Under the pieces are notes generated by a model. It ran no database searches and had not been told where the DNA came from. It saw only the letters and a program-made list of their open reading frames with translations. A stretch of DNA of 64,000 nucleotides from Symbiodinium natans. Its lineage: Eukaryota; Sar; Dinophyceae; Suessiales; Symbiodiniaceae. Numbering within the stretch: the stretch's first letter is position 1; each line of letters opens with the position of its first letter. This document shows, in pieces, positions 10,350-21,647 of this stretch. The translations under genes and the position numbers were made by a program. The stretch is from positions 467,501 to 531,500 of the forward strand of contig CAJNDS010000369.1 in assembly GCA_905221605.1 (NCBI GenBank), written 5' to 3'.

Positions 10350-11360
10350 AGTTCCCAGTCCTTGGCCGAGGGAAGCTTTGGAGATACAAGCCCACGGACT
10401 TGGATCTTGTGAAGCGAGTGTCTGGGGTTGATTTAAGAATGTAGGTTTTACACTGTTCTTTGTGATTTAGAGTTTAGGGCTTAGGCTTTATGGTTTATGG
10501 CTTGGGGGGTCCCTTACCCCTCAACCCTCTAAACCCCCTGAAGTTTCATTTTTTCAGGAGCCATCCCCCCCCCCCCCCCCCAATCACCCTCCCCCAGGAA
10601 AAGCTGTACTCCTACTCATCTCCGGTCCACGAGCTTGACATGCTCCCTGACGGCCCACTAATTCCGGGCATGTTTTCAGGGCTTAGGGTGTTTTGGGTTT
10701 AGGGTTTAGGATTTAGGGTTTAGGATTTAGGGTTTAGGGTTTGTTTCGGGGTCACAGGGCTTTTCACGGTTTGGGGGGTTTAGCATGAGCCCATTTCAGC
10801 GGCGAAGGGCGCACATTTTGTTATCTCAGGCTAGTGGGCACCTCAAAAATTTCAAAGGATGGCCCGATGACATCAATAAGGATATGTAGTCCGAATCTGA
10901 GAGGGTATGTGTTTGGGTCATCCCTCAAAATTTTGGTCGTCTTGGGGTACCCTAAATATTCAGGACCGCCATGTAATAGTAACCCCCCCCCCCCCCCCAA
11001 CACGGACCCGAATATTGAGAATCTGCCCATTTACAAAGGGTGTGTGACTCAAGGTTGGGGGGTTGAACGCGATAGGAGCCCCCGATGCTGTAATGCAAGC
11101 CAGGTTCATCTCCCACACCTGGTCCACTCCCGGGAGGTGGGAAGCAAGAATCTTTAGGGTTTAGCGTTTAGGGTTTAGGGCCTGTTCCGAGATACCACTG
11201 GGGTGTCCGTTCGGTGCTACTACTTGGAGGTTCAGGGTACTTGTAGCCCCAACTTTAACAGGATTTAGGGTGCACGGTTCAGGGTGTAGGTTTAGGGTTT
11301 AGGGTTAGGGCTTCCCCCAATCATCACATGGCCCCTTCGAAATTGACAAGCCTAGCCAGC
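10350..11360 (+). CDS. Unidentified protein, scattered exons
   Basis: Exon-like segments in order: 10350-10433 (VLGRGKLWRYKPTDLDLVKR), 10599-10677 (EKLYSYSSPVHELDMLPDGP), 10790-10828 (PISAAKGAHFVIS), 11075-11153 (GAPDAVMQARFISHTWSTPG), 11311-11362 (GFPQSSHGPFEIDKPSQL). All are + strand with AG acceptors. That they form one gene is inferred from order and strand only. Family not recognised. Confidence 0.45.
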
Positions 11361-11361
11361 T

Positions 11362-11812
11362 GAACCCTAAACCCTAAAAAGCCCTAAACCCTAAAAAGCC
11401 CTAAACCCTAAACCCTAAACCCTAAACCCTAAACCCTAAACCCTAAATCCTAAACCCTAAACCCTAAACCCTAAAAAACCCTAAACCCTACTTTCTGGGC
11501 CCTCATGCCTTCAGTCTTCTTTCGTCAGCATTCTCTAAAGAATCCTTTTGCTTCCGGGGTCTGCGGGAGGTGGTAGTTCGTGTCAACATTCTCTAAATCG
11601 TCCTTTCGCTTACAGGGCGCGAAAATAGACCCCCAAATAGTAGGATTCCCTTACCCTAAACCCTCAACCCTAAACCCTAAACCCTAAACCCTAAACCCTA
11701 AGCCTAAACCCTAAACCCTAAACCCTAAGCCCTAAGCCCTAAGCCCTAAGCCCTAAGCCCTAAACCCTAAACCCTAAACCCTAAACCCTAAACCCTAAAC
11801 CCTAAACCCTCC
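11362..11812. repeat. Two large CCCTAAA arrays
   Basis: Arrays at about 11362-11492 and 11654-11812 include blocks of the CCCTAAG variant. A family F remnant (GCGAAAATAGACCCCC...AGTAGGATTCCCTTA) lies between them near 11618. Confidence 0.9.
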
Positions 11813-11817
11813 GAAGG

Positions 11818-12721
11818 GGGAAGTTCGTGTCGTTGCTCCTGCACTTCGGCTGGCGCCCGATGCTGGCTGCCTGGGCTATGGGAGTCCTGGCCACAACAGC
11901 CCTCTGCTTCCTCGACGTCCTGCCGCTGCCTCTTGGGACTTGACAAGGGTTCAGGGTTTAGGGTTTAGGGTTTAGGGTTTGGGGTTTGGGGTTTGGGGTT
12001 TGGGGTTTAGGGTTGTTCGGGTTTAGGGCCCCGGTGTTTTTAGGGCCCCGTGGGCTTTCATTGGGCATTTCGGATCCCAGAACCACGCGAAAACGACCCT
12101 GGAAGATTCTATAAACCCCGAACCCATGGAACCGACAAATCCCTGACAACCCTAAACCCTAAACCCTACACCCTAAACCCTAAACTCTAAACCCTAAACC
12201 CTAAACCCTAGACCCGAAACCCAACCGCAATCCTCAATCCCAGGCCCTACGCGGTCGATGCTGTGGTCATCGGAGACCCCTGGGGAGCAAATGAGCCCCA
12301 AAGTTGGGGTCTGAGGGTTTAGGGTTTATAGGATTTAGGGTTTGGGGTTTAGGGTTTAGGGTTTCTGCAGTCCCTTTGGAGGTATATGAACCATAAACCA
12401 TTCAACCTGCCCTAAACCCTAAACTCTAAACTCTAAACCCTAAACCCTAAACCCTAAACCCTAAACCCTGCACCGTAAACCCAAAACCCTTTTTTGGGCG
12501 CTTGGTCCCCAAGGACGACTCGACGCTGGAGGTCGGAGTTTGGATCACCTTGGCGGGAACCACCTCGGCGGTGGTGGGACTGCTTGCCTCGCCATACCTC
12601 CCGTCCCGGAGGTTGGGTTTGGGGTTTCGGGTTTGAGGGTTTAGGGTTTAGGGTTTAGGGTTTGGGCTCGGACTTGGGGTTTAGGGTTGAGGGCTTAGGT
12701 TTAGGGTTTAGGGTTTAGGGT

Positions 12722-12767
<46 letters not shown>

Positions 12768-15700
12768 GGCTTAGGTTTAGGGTGGCCAAGGTTTGCAGGC
12801 AGATGGCGCCCTATACCCCATGTGCTGTGTACCTAAACACCTGAACCCAAGAGTGTTTGAGCTCCACTACGCCACCCCACCACCAGAATTTCCACGCTGA
12901 CCCTAAACCCGAAACCCTTTTTTAACCCTAAACCCTAAACCCTAAACCCCCTCCGCTGGCACTTGGTAGGTCCGACATCGCCTTTGTGGACTGCACCTGC
13001 GTGCACCAGGTGGATGAGATGCTGATGCAACAAGGACGGCCAGGGTTTTGGGCGGTTTAGGGTTAAGGGTTTAGAGTTTCGGGTTTAGGGTTTAGGGTTT
13101 GGGGGGTTTTAGGGTTTCGCGTTTAGGGTTCTGGGCTTCGGAGGATGTAGGGTCTAGGGTTTCGGATTCAGGGTTCTGGGTACTGGGGGAGCCCGGAATG
13201 CATGTCACAGCGGGCCTAGGGTTCCTCTAAGAGTGCAAAAGGCCCCTTGCCTCATTCAAAGGGTTTAGGGTCATAGGGTTTAGGCTTAGAAAGTCCAGGC
13301 ATCAACAACATCGGAGGCTTTCTTGCCGCGTCCGCCGAGCTCCGTGTGCTGTGGAGCTCCACGTATCTCTCGAGGTTTCGTTCAGGGTCGAAGGATTCTT
13401 CATCCTAACCCTAAACCCTAAACCCTAAACCCTAAACCCTAAACCCCAAACCCTAAAACCCTAAACCCCTTACGAACCTTCTTTGTAGGGCCTCAAAAAG
13501 TCCATCCTGTGGGCCCTAGAGGCTAAGGCTTCTGGGTCTAGGGTTTAGGGTTCGGGGTTTAGGGTTCAGGGTTTGGGGTTTAGTATTCAGGGTTGTGGCT
13601 TTTAGGTTTTGACGTTTTAAGAATTTAGGGTCTACGGTTTCGGGTCAACCAGACACATAGCTTGGGCAGACCCCAAACCGCCCAGATGATCCCGATTCTC
13701 GTCATCCCAGTCGCCTCCGAACCCGAAATCCCAAAGCCCTACGCGATGTCCCTAAACGTAAGCAGGTATGCCCGCCAACAAGACAGCACAAAAGAGCATA
13801 GCCCCCTCCAAACGCTCACACCCTGCAACCCTATTACCCTGTAATTCTATGACCCTTTTCTATCCTAAACCCTGAACGCTAACACCCTACATACCCTGGA
13901 TCCTACACCCTAAACCCTAAGCCCTGCCTAAACCCTAACCCCTAAGCCCCAAACCTCAACACCCTGAATCCTACAAACGCTGAGCCCTGGAGGCTCTGGT
14001 GCATCTTCGAACTCGCGGCCTATCGGAAGGTGAATCCCACTGGAAGGATTGTTCTCTCGCCGCTGCTCCTTGGATCTGTTTGTTGTAGAGGGTTTTTCGG
14101 GTTTAGGGTTAGGGGTTTAGGGTTTAGGGTTTAGGGTTAGGGGTTTAGGGTTTAGGGTTTAGGGTTAGGGGTTTAGGGTTTCGGCTTAGGGGTTGGAGAT
14201 TTAGGGTTTAGGGGTTTAGGGTATGGGCATGCTGTAGAGTTTAGGGTTTAGGGTTCAGGGCTCGTGCGGATAAACCTGTAAAAGGGCAGCCTTATTCAAG
14301 TGTGGCTGCTGGGCTACCCTGACTGTCCTGGATCCTTCCTTTCTCTGTCTTGTGTGCTTTCTGTGCAGGGGTGGGGGATGGAATCTAGGGTTTGCTTTTT
14401 CCTAGTTTTTGTAGGGTTTTGGGAGTTTCAGGTTTGAGCTTGACAGGGGTCAGGGTTGAGGGGGAGCTGAACTCAACTTGTGCCGTCCGGACCTGGCTGG
14501 CGTGGGGGCTGATCAAACCCTGAGAACCACTTCATGAACCCTCAAAGTGTGGTCATATATCCTGCTCTATTCTTACTATCATTCCTATAGAGGTATACGA
14601 GTCATAAACCCTTCTAGGGTTCAATTGGTCCCAGGGCAGGTCAAATTCTCTGTGAAGACGCTTTTCAGGTTCATCGAGATCATCACACTCCAGATATTTT
14701 TCTGGCTTGCCGCCTCTTGGGCTCGTGTTAGTAGAGTTCAGGGTGTAGGGGGTTGAAGGAACTTCAGCATAGCTGCCATATCAGTGAGAGTCTTTACTCA
14801 ACCCTAAGACGGTAATTTAACTCAATAGTTCGTTAAGCCCTATAAACCCGAAACCTGAAAGCCTACTACATGGTAGCAACTCCCTAAGCCCATCAAAACT
14901 TCAACCCTCCAACCCGAACCCCCAAACCCTAAATCCCTAAACTCCAGACCCCGAAGCCGCAAAAACCCCAACCCAGAACCCCCTAAACCCTATGCCCCTG
15001 AATCCCTAGACCCTCCAAAACGACCGAAACCCTTAAAACCCCTGAACCTAAAACGCCTGAACCCCAAACCCTAAACCCTAAACCCTAAACCCTAAACCCC
15101 AAACCCTAAACCCTAAACCCTAAACCCTAAACCCTAAACCCTAAACCCCAAACCCCAAACTCTAAACCCTAAACCCTAAACCCTAAACCCCAAACCCCAA
15201 ACCCTAAACCCTAAACCCTAAACCCTAAACCCTAAACCCTAAACCCCAGGCCCTGACTTCGGTGTTCTGGGTTTCCAGAGTCGCCCGCTCTGGGCGCATG
15301 GCGCTCGAAGGATGGTTGCCCTTCGCGTTGCTTGGAGGGTTTAGGGTTTAGGGTTTAGGGCTTAGGGTTTAGGGTCTGGAGTCTAGGGTCTAGGGTGTAG
15401 GGTTTAGGGTTTAGGGCTACTTGAGCTTGTTTTTTGTGGTTTTCTGGCTATGCCCCTGAGCACAGAAGTTATGTTGAGGCGTACCTGATTGTCCCTGATA
15501 AGCGGCGCCCCAGATCGAGAGATGAGCCTATTGTGCTCAATGGTCCCATGGGCCACGGGGCCTAGTATAGGGGTCGGAATACTTAGTAATGGTATTCCCT
15601 CATAATCCCTGTATAAGTATATTTTTATATCCCCCCAACCCTATTCAAACTGGTAAAGCCCCTTTATTAGGCCTGGTTTAGGGTTTAGGGTTGAGGGTTT

Positions 15701-16869
15701 AGGGGCCGAGGTTGCTGTTCCTTGGCTGTATGGCGTTCCCCTTGGTGCACTCGCTGCGGCGCAGCTACCTCTCGAAGAAGACCTTGATCTCGAGCCTGGA
15801 CAGCTTCGACGTGACTTACTGCGGTTAGGGATGAGGGAATGAGGTACCCTATCGAATCCCTTATAAAGGGTCTAGATAGGGGGAGAGAGGGCATGAGGTA
15901 CCCTATATAATCCCTTAAAGGGTACCCCATATAATCCCTTAAATGGTCTGTGTAGGGGGATATAGGGTGCCTTATTCCCTCAAACTAACAGCAAGGTGAG
16001 AAGTGTGGAGTGCCTGGTCGATTCGGATCGCCAGCGCATCCACGCCGCGATTGTGGTCTGGTACCTTGGAGAACCACATGAAGTCCAGAATTTGGGGTGA
16101 GACACCCCATGCTACTAGATAATCCCTTTTGAGGCATATAATTTGGGGTGAGATACCCTATACTACTGTAATCCCTTTTGAGGCACATGAACCGTAAACC
16201 CTTCTAGGGTTCATTTGGCCCCCAAGGTAGGAGCCAGGTTTTTTTTGGGTGTTTTTTTGTTTTTTTTCGGGTATGGTTTTGGGTTTAGGGTATGTTTTTG
16301 GGTTTAGGGTTTAGGGGTTAGGGTTTAGGGTTTCGGGTTTTAGGGTTTTAGGGTTTTAGGGTTTTCGGGTTTTAGGGTTTTAGGGTTTTAGGGTTGTAGG
16401 GTTTTAGGGTTTTAGGGTTTTAGGGTTTTAGGGTTTTAGGGTTTTAGGGTGTTAGGTTTTTAGGTTTTTAGGGTTTTAGGGTTTTAGGGTTTAGGGTTTA
16501 GGGTTTAGGATTTAGGGTTTAGGGTTGAGGGTTTAGGGTTTAGAAAACCAAACAAATACCCCAAAAAAAACAAAAAATATGCCCAAAAAGAACCCCCACC
16601 CCCCAAGGTACGGGAGCCTCGATGCTTTCTCGGAGTACGTGCGCGGCCCATTCCGCGAAGATGTGTTGGAGCCCTTGCGCACTCCGGGGAGCATCCCGGT
16701 CGGCTACATCTTCTTGCTTGCAACACCACTCCTGAACATCTGCCTCGAAGGACTGCTGGCTTTGCTCAAGAGGGGCGACACCCTCGAGAGCATCCTTGCC
16801 TATACACTGAGCAGCCAGGGTCTTGTTCGGAAGCTCTTTGCGTGTTTCATGTCCGGGGTCTTCTTGTGA
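11818..16869 (+). CDS. TIR-like domain multi-pass membrane protein (many exons)
   Basis: Membrane exons come first: 11818-11936 (HFGWRPMLAAWAMGVLATTA), then about 12250-12274 and 12514-12612 (STLEVGVWITLAGTTSAVVG). The best-supported core follows: 12970-13034 (SDIAFVDCTCVHQVDEMLM), 13299-13374 (INNIGGFLAASAELRVLWSS), 13993 to about 14086 (LWCIFELAAYRKVNPTGRIV). These join in frame as ...MQQG-INNIGG... and ...TYLSR-LWCIFEL. The FVD..C.HQ.D and RLWCIFELA motifs fit a TIR-like family I know from dinoflagellates (recalled, not checked). Later exons add membrane segments (14640-14730 IEIITLQIFFWLAASW), 15709-15824, 15991-16090, and a last exon 16608-16869 (GYIFLLATPLLNICLEGLLA ... stop). A signalling or defence role is not shown. 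It may be more than one gene. Introns hold family B and F elements and telomeric arrays. Confidence 0.55.
12275..12513. mobile_element. Family B introner enlarged by telomeric arrays
   Basis: Begins CCTGGGGAGCAAATGAGCCC and ends CTTGGTCCCCAAG. GAC is repeated at 12275 and 12514. The GA-AG reading joins VVIG to DDSTLEV. TTTAGGG and CCCTAAA arrays sit inside the element in both orientations. Confidence 0.7.
12625..12785. repeat. TTTAGGG array with homogenised TTGAGGG block
   Basis: About eight consecutive TTGAGGG units (12720-12770) interrupt ordinary TTTAGGG. The same variant reappears at 34290-34365. Confidence 0.9.
14549..14639. mobile_element. Family B element, diverged
   Basis: Retains GGTATACGAGTCATAAACCC and CTAGGGTTCAATTGGTCCCA before an AG acceptor followed by an exon (VKFSVKTLFRFIEI). 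Confidence 0.6.
15062..15415. repeat. CCCTAAA array and opposed TTTAGGG array
   Basis: CCCTAAA/CCCCAAA from 15062 to 15250 and TTTAGGG from 15336 to 15415. Between them is a short exon-like segment (SGRMALEGWLPFALLGG). Confidence 0.85.
15825..15990. mobile_element. Family F element in an intron
   Basis: The inverted ends are GTTAGGGATGAGGGAAT and ATTCCCTCAAACTAAC. The interior repeats GGTACCCTATATAATCCCTT. Coding segments FDVTYC and SVECLVDSDRQR lie on either side. Confidence 0.65.
16089..16226. mobile_element. Family B element with internal duplication
   Basis: The block AATTTGGGGTGAGAYACCC...AATCCCTTTTGAGGCA occurs twice in tandem before the usual end GGGTTCATTTGGCCCCCAAG. Confidence 0.65.
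16290..16545. repeat. TTTTAGGG octamer array
   Basis: About 18 TTTTAGGG units occur in a row between TTTAGGG units. It is a locally expanded variant that resembles the telomere repeat of some green algae. Confidence 0.9.
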
Positions 16870-16961
16870 CTGCATGACATGGGGGGCTGTTTCAAGCTAT
16901 TTTCGCCGCGCGCTTCCCTTTAGGGGGTCTTTTGCGTAAGGAATCCCAGTATGAAGGGTGA

Positions 16962-17024
16962 ACCCTAAACCCTAAACCCTAAACCCTAAACCCTAAACCC
17001 TAAACCCTAAACCCTAAACCCTAA
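16962..17024. repeat. CCCTAAA array
   Basis: About nine perfect units between the preceding terminal exon and the next membrane exon. Confidence 0.95.
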
Positions 17025-17028
17025 GTCG

Positions 17029-17771
17029 CAGCAAGGCACGATCTTGGCTCTACCGCTGCTCTGGATCCCAGCGCTGCTGGTGCTGCTCGTCTTCGTCTGT
17101 GACTGGGTAGGCCCTTGGGACACTTTATAATTTTTCCTTCATGGGTTTTAAGACCCTAAACCCTAAACCCTAAACCCTAAACCCTAAACCCTAAACCCTA
17201 AACCCTAAACCCTTCAGAAGGTTTTGGGGGCCATCCTAGGTGAGCAGGGGGCGGCACCTGGTGCGAGCAGATGGCACAACTACCTCCTGACCTTCGTCAT
17301 GGTCTTGGGGGTTTGGCGGCGTGGTTGCAGTTTAGGGTTTAGGGTTTAGGGTTTAGGGCTTAGGGCTTAGGGGTTGCAGGCAGACCTCGCTCCAAGCCTA
17401 GGGGACGTTTGGGGCTTAGGGTTTAAGAGAACTCAATGAGATCATTGTTTCTGAATGTCTTTGGAGTGTCGCAGATCGGCAGCAAAGGTTTCTCTTTATG
17501 CTCGGGGCCTTGTGCGCGATCGGCTCCAGCCAACATAGCTTGGAAATGGCTCCTAACTTCGCCTTTAGTTGAACTTTAAACTTTTTGGGTTTAGGGTTTA
17601 GGGTTTAGGGTTTAGGGTTTAGGGTTTAGGGTTTAGGGATATTAACGTTGTTTTTCCTTTTTTCCCCTTGGTTATTGGAGAAGTAAGGTTCTCTTGTGGA
17701 CGGCTATGTCGGCCCTCATTTCCGGCTGCATCTGGCGCTACTGCTGGAGATGGAAGAGAACCTCTTACTGA
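17029..17771 (+). CDS. Membrane-protein exons, possibly the 3' part of the preceding gene
   Basis: Hydrophobic exons: 17029-17107 (ILALPLLWIPALLVLLVFVC), 17258-17328 (HNYLLTFVMVLGVWRRGC), 17472-17571 (QQRFLFMLGALCAIGSS), and a terminal exon 17688-17771 (VLLWTAMSALISGCIWRYCW, stop TGA). Telomeric arrays fill the gaps. These may continue the TIR-like gene if its apparent stop at 16867 is bypassed by splicing. Otherwise this is a separate integral membrane protein. Confidence 0.5.
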
Positions 17772-18037
17772 GGCGATTCTTTGTTGGGTTTGGGGGGGGC
17801 TAAATGGCAAGAAACGGCCATGATCAATTCCAAACGCCAATGACAATGAGCATCAGCATCGTGCCGGCAAGCCCTTACCCCAAACCCCAAACCCCAAAGC
17901 TTAACCCCTAAACCCTAACCCTATAGACCCTAAACCCTCCCATCATTGCATGTCAGGACACTGGCTGAACCATCAAGCCATTCCCCCCTGCCTTCCACCC
18001 TAAACCCTAAACCCTAAACCCTAAACCCTGAACCCAG

Positions 18038-18429
18038 ATGTGCCTCGGGGTCTCTGACAATGTTGCAAAAAGGCCTCAGCTCTTGCTGCAGGTCCCAAAT
18101 GAGGAGCTGGCTGTCCCCGCACCCTGGGTTTAGGGTTTAGGTTTTAGGGTTTAGGGTTTAGGGTTTGGGGTTAGGGTTTAGGGTTTCGGGTTTAGGGCTT
18201 ATAGGGTTTATGATCCTAACTCCTCAAGTTGCGCGACTTCTGCATCAAGCATGGAAGCAGAAGCCACGCGGACCTGTACAATGGCAAGACCCAGTGTCGG
18301 AGGCCCCCCCCGAATCCGAATCTTCTTTCTGCTGTGTGCACGCAGGTAGATGGAGTCCCAGGATGGGCCATTAGGCCCGATAATCCCCACAATCAACTCT
18401 ACAAAGGGCCGTTTTAAGAGGCTACACAG
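18038..18429 (+). CDS. Unidentified protein, three exons
   Basis: 18038-18126 (LGVSDNVAKRPQLLLQVPNE), 18229-18288 (LRDFCIKHGSRSHADLYNGK), 18362-18429 (DGPLGPIIPTINSTKGRFKR, bounded by CCCAG and GTATG). No family is recognised. Confidence 0.5.
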
Positions 18430-18536
18430 GTATGATAGCCCGTCCTGGTCACTACAGGAGCCTCAGCAATTGTCGATATCGCCCCCTTACAAATCCCATT
18501 TGGCAACCCTGAGCCCCAAATCCTGAGCCCTAAAAG

Positions 18537-18700
18537 GGGACAATATGGGGGTCTACGAAAATAAGGGACCCCTATTCTAGAGCCCCCCGAACAGTAGGAT
18601 TCCCCTATTATACAGACCACAAGAAGGTAACATGATATCGGAAACCCCCCCATAGAGGAATAAGGGGGTCCAGGGTTGTCATTCTTGGGGTGGGGGGGGG
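18537..18700. mobile_element. Family F element
   Basis: Contains CGAAAATAAGGGACCCC and AACAGTAGGATTCCCCTATT, shared with 2325 and 11618, and ends in a G-rich stretch. Confidence 0.55.
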
Positions 18701-19005
18701 GGGGTATTAGGGACCTCAGGTCTGTCCTTTGCTGGTGGGAGAACCTGCTGACAGCACGCTTTCGGGGCGGAGGGAGCAAAAAAAGGGGGTAGAGATTTGG
18801 CCTTGGATTTTGTGTGCCTTTGAGAGTTCTGAGGGTTTGCATAACAGGTACTCAGGGTCTCATACGCTCCTTCCTGCCACGGTGCGTTTGGGCTTGGGCT
18901 GGTCCGGAGTTTATTGCAACCCTTAGCCCTAAACCCTAATCCGTTCTTCGCTGTGTATGTCAGTCAATTACACTTGGTTTAGGGTTTGGGGTTTAGGGTT
19001 TAGAG

Positions 19006-20578
19006 TTGAACTTCACCTTCCGCGAAGGCGTCTTGGGTTTGAGTGGTGAGTGGTGTGGGGGGGGGGGTTGGGCACCGCAATCCCCAAAACTACCGCCCCT
19101 CACGGCCCCCTACGAAAAGCAAGCCACGCGGCTTGTTAACGTGCCCAGCCCACCTTGGAAACCAAATCGTTTGGGTTTTGGGGGTTTTGGAGTGTAGGAA
19201 TCCTTAACCCTGCGCTGCTGCAGTCTCTGATAAGGTAAAGGGTCATATGCCCTAAGCACTGTAGGGGGGGGGGGGGGGCCGGGGGGGTGTTGCGTTCCAC
19301 AAGATAGGGTATCTTGTCGCCGAGTACGCATGCCCTAGTATCCGTACCCCTGCCAAAATGGGACCATCATTCCCAGAATCCCAAAACCCCCAAACCCAAA
19401 ACTCGAAGCCCCCTTAGATCCTAAACCCTAAACCTCAAACCCAAAACACCCTAAATTGCCTACCAACCCTACCCTACACACCCTCTTAAACCCTCTAGAC
19501 CCTATAATCCCCATAAACCCTATACACCCCATCAACCCTATAACCCCCCCCCCCCCCCCAACAAAAAAAAAAAATAATAATAAAACCTATAAACCTCAAA
19601 CCCGAGAGCCCCTAACCACCAAACCCTAAACCAGAACCCCTAAACCCTAAACCCCTAAACCTCTAAACCCCCAAACCCCTAAACACCTAAATCCTGAAAC
19701 CCCTGAACCCCCTGAACCCCTGAACCCCCTAAACCCCCAAACCCTAAACCCCTAAACCCTAAACCCTAGACCCTAAACCCCCTAAACCCCCTAAACCCCC
19801 TAAACCCCCTAAACCCTAAACCCCTAAACTCCCTAAACCCCGAGGTTCCTGGTGATCTTCTTCGTCTATCAACTCATCGATGCCGTCAACGACAAGAGCC
19901 TCCCGCTGTGGGTGGGGCGGCCCCAAGACCACGAAGCCCCTAAAATCCCAGAGCGTTTGCGATGTTCAGGGGTTGGAGTTTAGGGTTTAGGGTTTAGGGT
20001 TTAGGGTTTAGGGTTTAGGGTTCAGGGTTCAGGGTTCAGGGGTTAGGGTTTACTAGATCAGTGTTTGGGATCCTTTTTACTTTTTGGGTTGTGGGCTTTC
20101 TTATATATAAACAAAAAGGATCCTTTTTTCTTCCTAGGGGAACAGGGATTAAGTTTAGGGCTTAGGGTTTAGGGTTCAGGGCTGAGGGCAGTTTAGGGTT
20201 TCGGGTAGTCTAGGGCTCATAGGGTTTAGGGGCCTAGGGGGATGAGAGATCGGGCTTGACGGCCTAGGGTGTTTATGCCGAATAGCAATGGCTTAAACAA
20301 ACTTCCGAAGCCCGTAGCGGGTTGCCTTATGACATTCGCATGGGCTGATATGCCCGGACCCGAAGACCTGAGCCCCAATCCTTCTGCGTTTGGGTGGTAG
20401 GCACGGTGCAGACGGGTTTAGGGTAGAGGTGTGTGGGGGGATACAAGGCTCTAGGGTTTTGGGGTTTAGAGTTGCGGCTCAACTTCACACCAGTGCGTCA
20501 TGGCTGTCAGGCTAGACAGCTCGACAGTCGCCCCGCTCAAAATATTGCAGCATGTCCAGTTTTGGGACGACAGGCGTA
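19006..20578 (+). other. Exon islands separated by degenerate arrays
   Basis: Candidates: 19090-19160 (LTAPYEKQATRLVNVPSPP), 19851-19935 (FLVIFFVYQLIDAVNDKSLP, a membrane segment), 20275-20400 (ATG to TAG; NSNGLNKLPKPVAGCLMTFA), 20474-20578 (RLNFTPVRHGCQARQLDSRP). Between them, 19380-19845 is a degenerate CCCTAAA/CCCCTAAA field. How these exons group into genes is unknown. Confidence 0.4.
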
Positions 20579-20741
20579 GGGTTTAGGGTTTAGGGTTTAG
20601 GGTTTCGGGTGTAGGGTGTAGGGTGTAGGGTTTAGGGTTTAGGGTTTCGGGCCCAAGAAGACGATGTTCGTGGTATTGGTGTTCGACCTGAGGCCCTTTG
20701 GCTCATCAGGCATCTCCCAGGCTCGCATCCCCTGTAGCCCA

Positions 20742-21647
20742 ATGCTTCGCTTGGCGTGGCTTGGGTTTCTGGCGCTGGGCGCGGCCAGCGAGTCGGTGGC
20801 TGCGAGGAACCTGGAGGCCGCCAAGAAGGATATCGATTCTTGGCTTTCTTCTGGCTGGCTCTTAGGACTTTAACCTTTTTGGGTTTTTTGTTAATGAGGA
20901 GCCTAAGAGCCCTAAGAGCTAAACTTTTTCAGAAGGGGTTCAGAAGTCAGCCAAGGACATCGGCGAGAGCGACCAGTGGGACTCTGCCACCCCTGAGGAG
21001 GCGCAGGCGCTTGCTGCCAAAGAGGCCGCGCTCTACGCGCCCAAGATCCATTGCGTCTTTACTCCCAGCAGCCCCATTGGCTTCGAGGTGGATGGTATAA
21101 GCCAGCAGGAGTGTGGCGGGATGTATGGGAAGGCCTTTGCACCCATCGCAACGCACAAAAACTGGAAGTGCGAGTGGGCAGTGGTGGAAGGCAGCGAGGG
21201 GAAGACCGTCCTCGGGTTTTGCCCCTTCAAGTACACCCTGGTGAAGACGGGTGAAGTGATCTCCAGCTTCACCACACTCAAGTATGACTTCGATGATGAG
21301 GGGCTCATCAACGGCTACCACCAGGAGATGGACACAGCCCCCTTCGCCGGGGCCGGGAAGAGCGTGTCTCTTGCACCTTGGGGACGAAATGAACCCCAAA
21401 ATTGGGATCATAGACCCATAACTACTATAACCCCTATTAAGGTATATGAACCCTAAGCCCTTTTAGGGTTCATCTCGTCCCCAATTGCAAGGCAGAGGCA
21501 GCTTCGTCCGTGAACGGTGCGACCGGGTCGCTGCTGCTCTTTTCCGGAGTCGTCTTCGGGGGTGCGGCCACGGCGGCTCTCTTCGTGAAGGCTGCCTGGA
21601 AGAAGCAGGAGACCCTCCTTGGAGGCTATGAGAGCCTTTCTCCATGA
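20742..21647 (+). CDS. Single-pass membrane protein with SnoaL/NTF2-like lumenal domain
   Basis: Three exons join to 219 residues: 20742-20828, 20956-21372, 21492-21647 (stop TGA). Residues 1-20 form a signal peptide (MLRLAWLGFLALGAASESVA). The middle, with FEVDGISQQECGGMYGKAF and later KYDFDDEGLINGYHQEM, has the shape of a small alpha+beta cone fold (SnoaL/NTF2-like, a weak inference). Near residues 175-200 a transmembrane segment (GSLLLFSGVVFGGAATAALF) precedes a short tail (KKQETLLGGYESLSP). ATG 20742 is preferred because a signal peptide follows at once and a CAG acceptor precedes it; an in-frame ATG at 20664 adds a weaker start. Both introns are introners: family I (GA-AG) and family B (GC-AG). 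Function unknown. Confidence 0.75.
20829..20961. mobile_element. Family I introner, copy 2, intron 1 of the membrane-protein gene
   Basis: The element 20839-20955 has the same ends as 4644-4758. AAGGATATCG to its left and AAGGACATCG to its right are a 10-bp duplication with one mismatch. Splicing after AAG restores EAAKK-DIGES. Confidence 0.9.
21373..21491. mobile_element. Family B introner, intron 2 of the membrane-protein gene
   Basis: Inverted ends CTTGGGGACGAAATGAACCC and GGGTTCATCTCGTCCCCAA. GCAC/GCAG lies at the borders. A GC-AG intron joins SVSL to AEAASS. It is the cleanest family B copy without a telomeric array. Confidence 0.85.
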
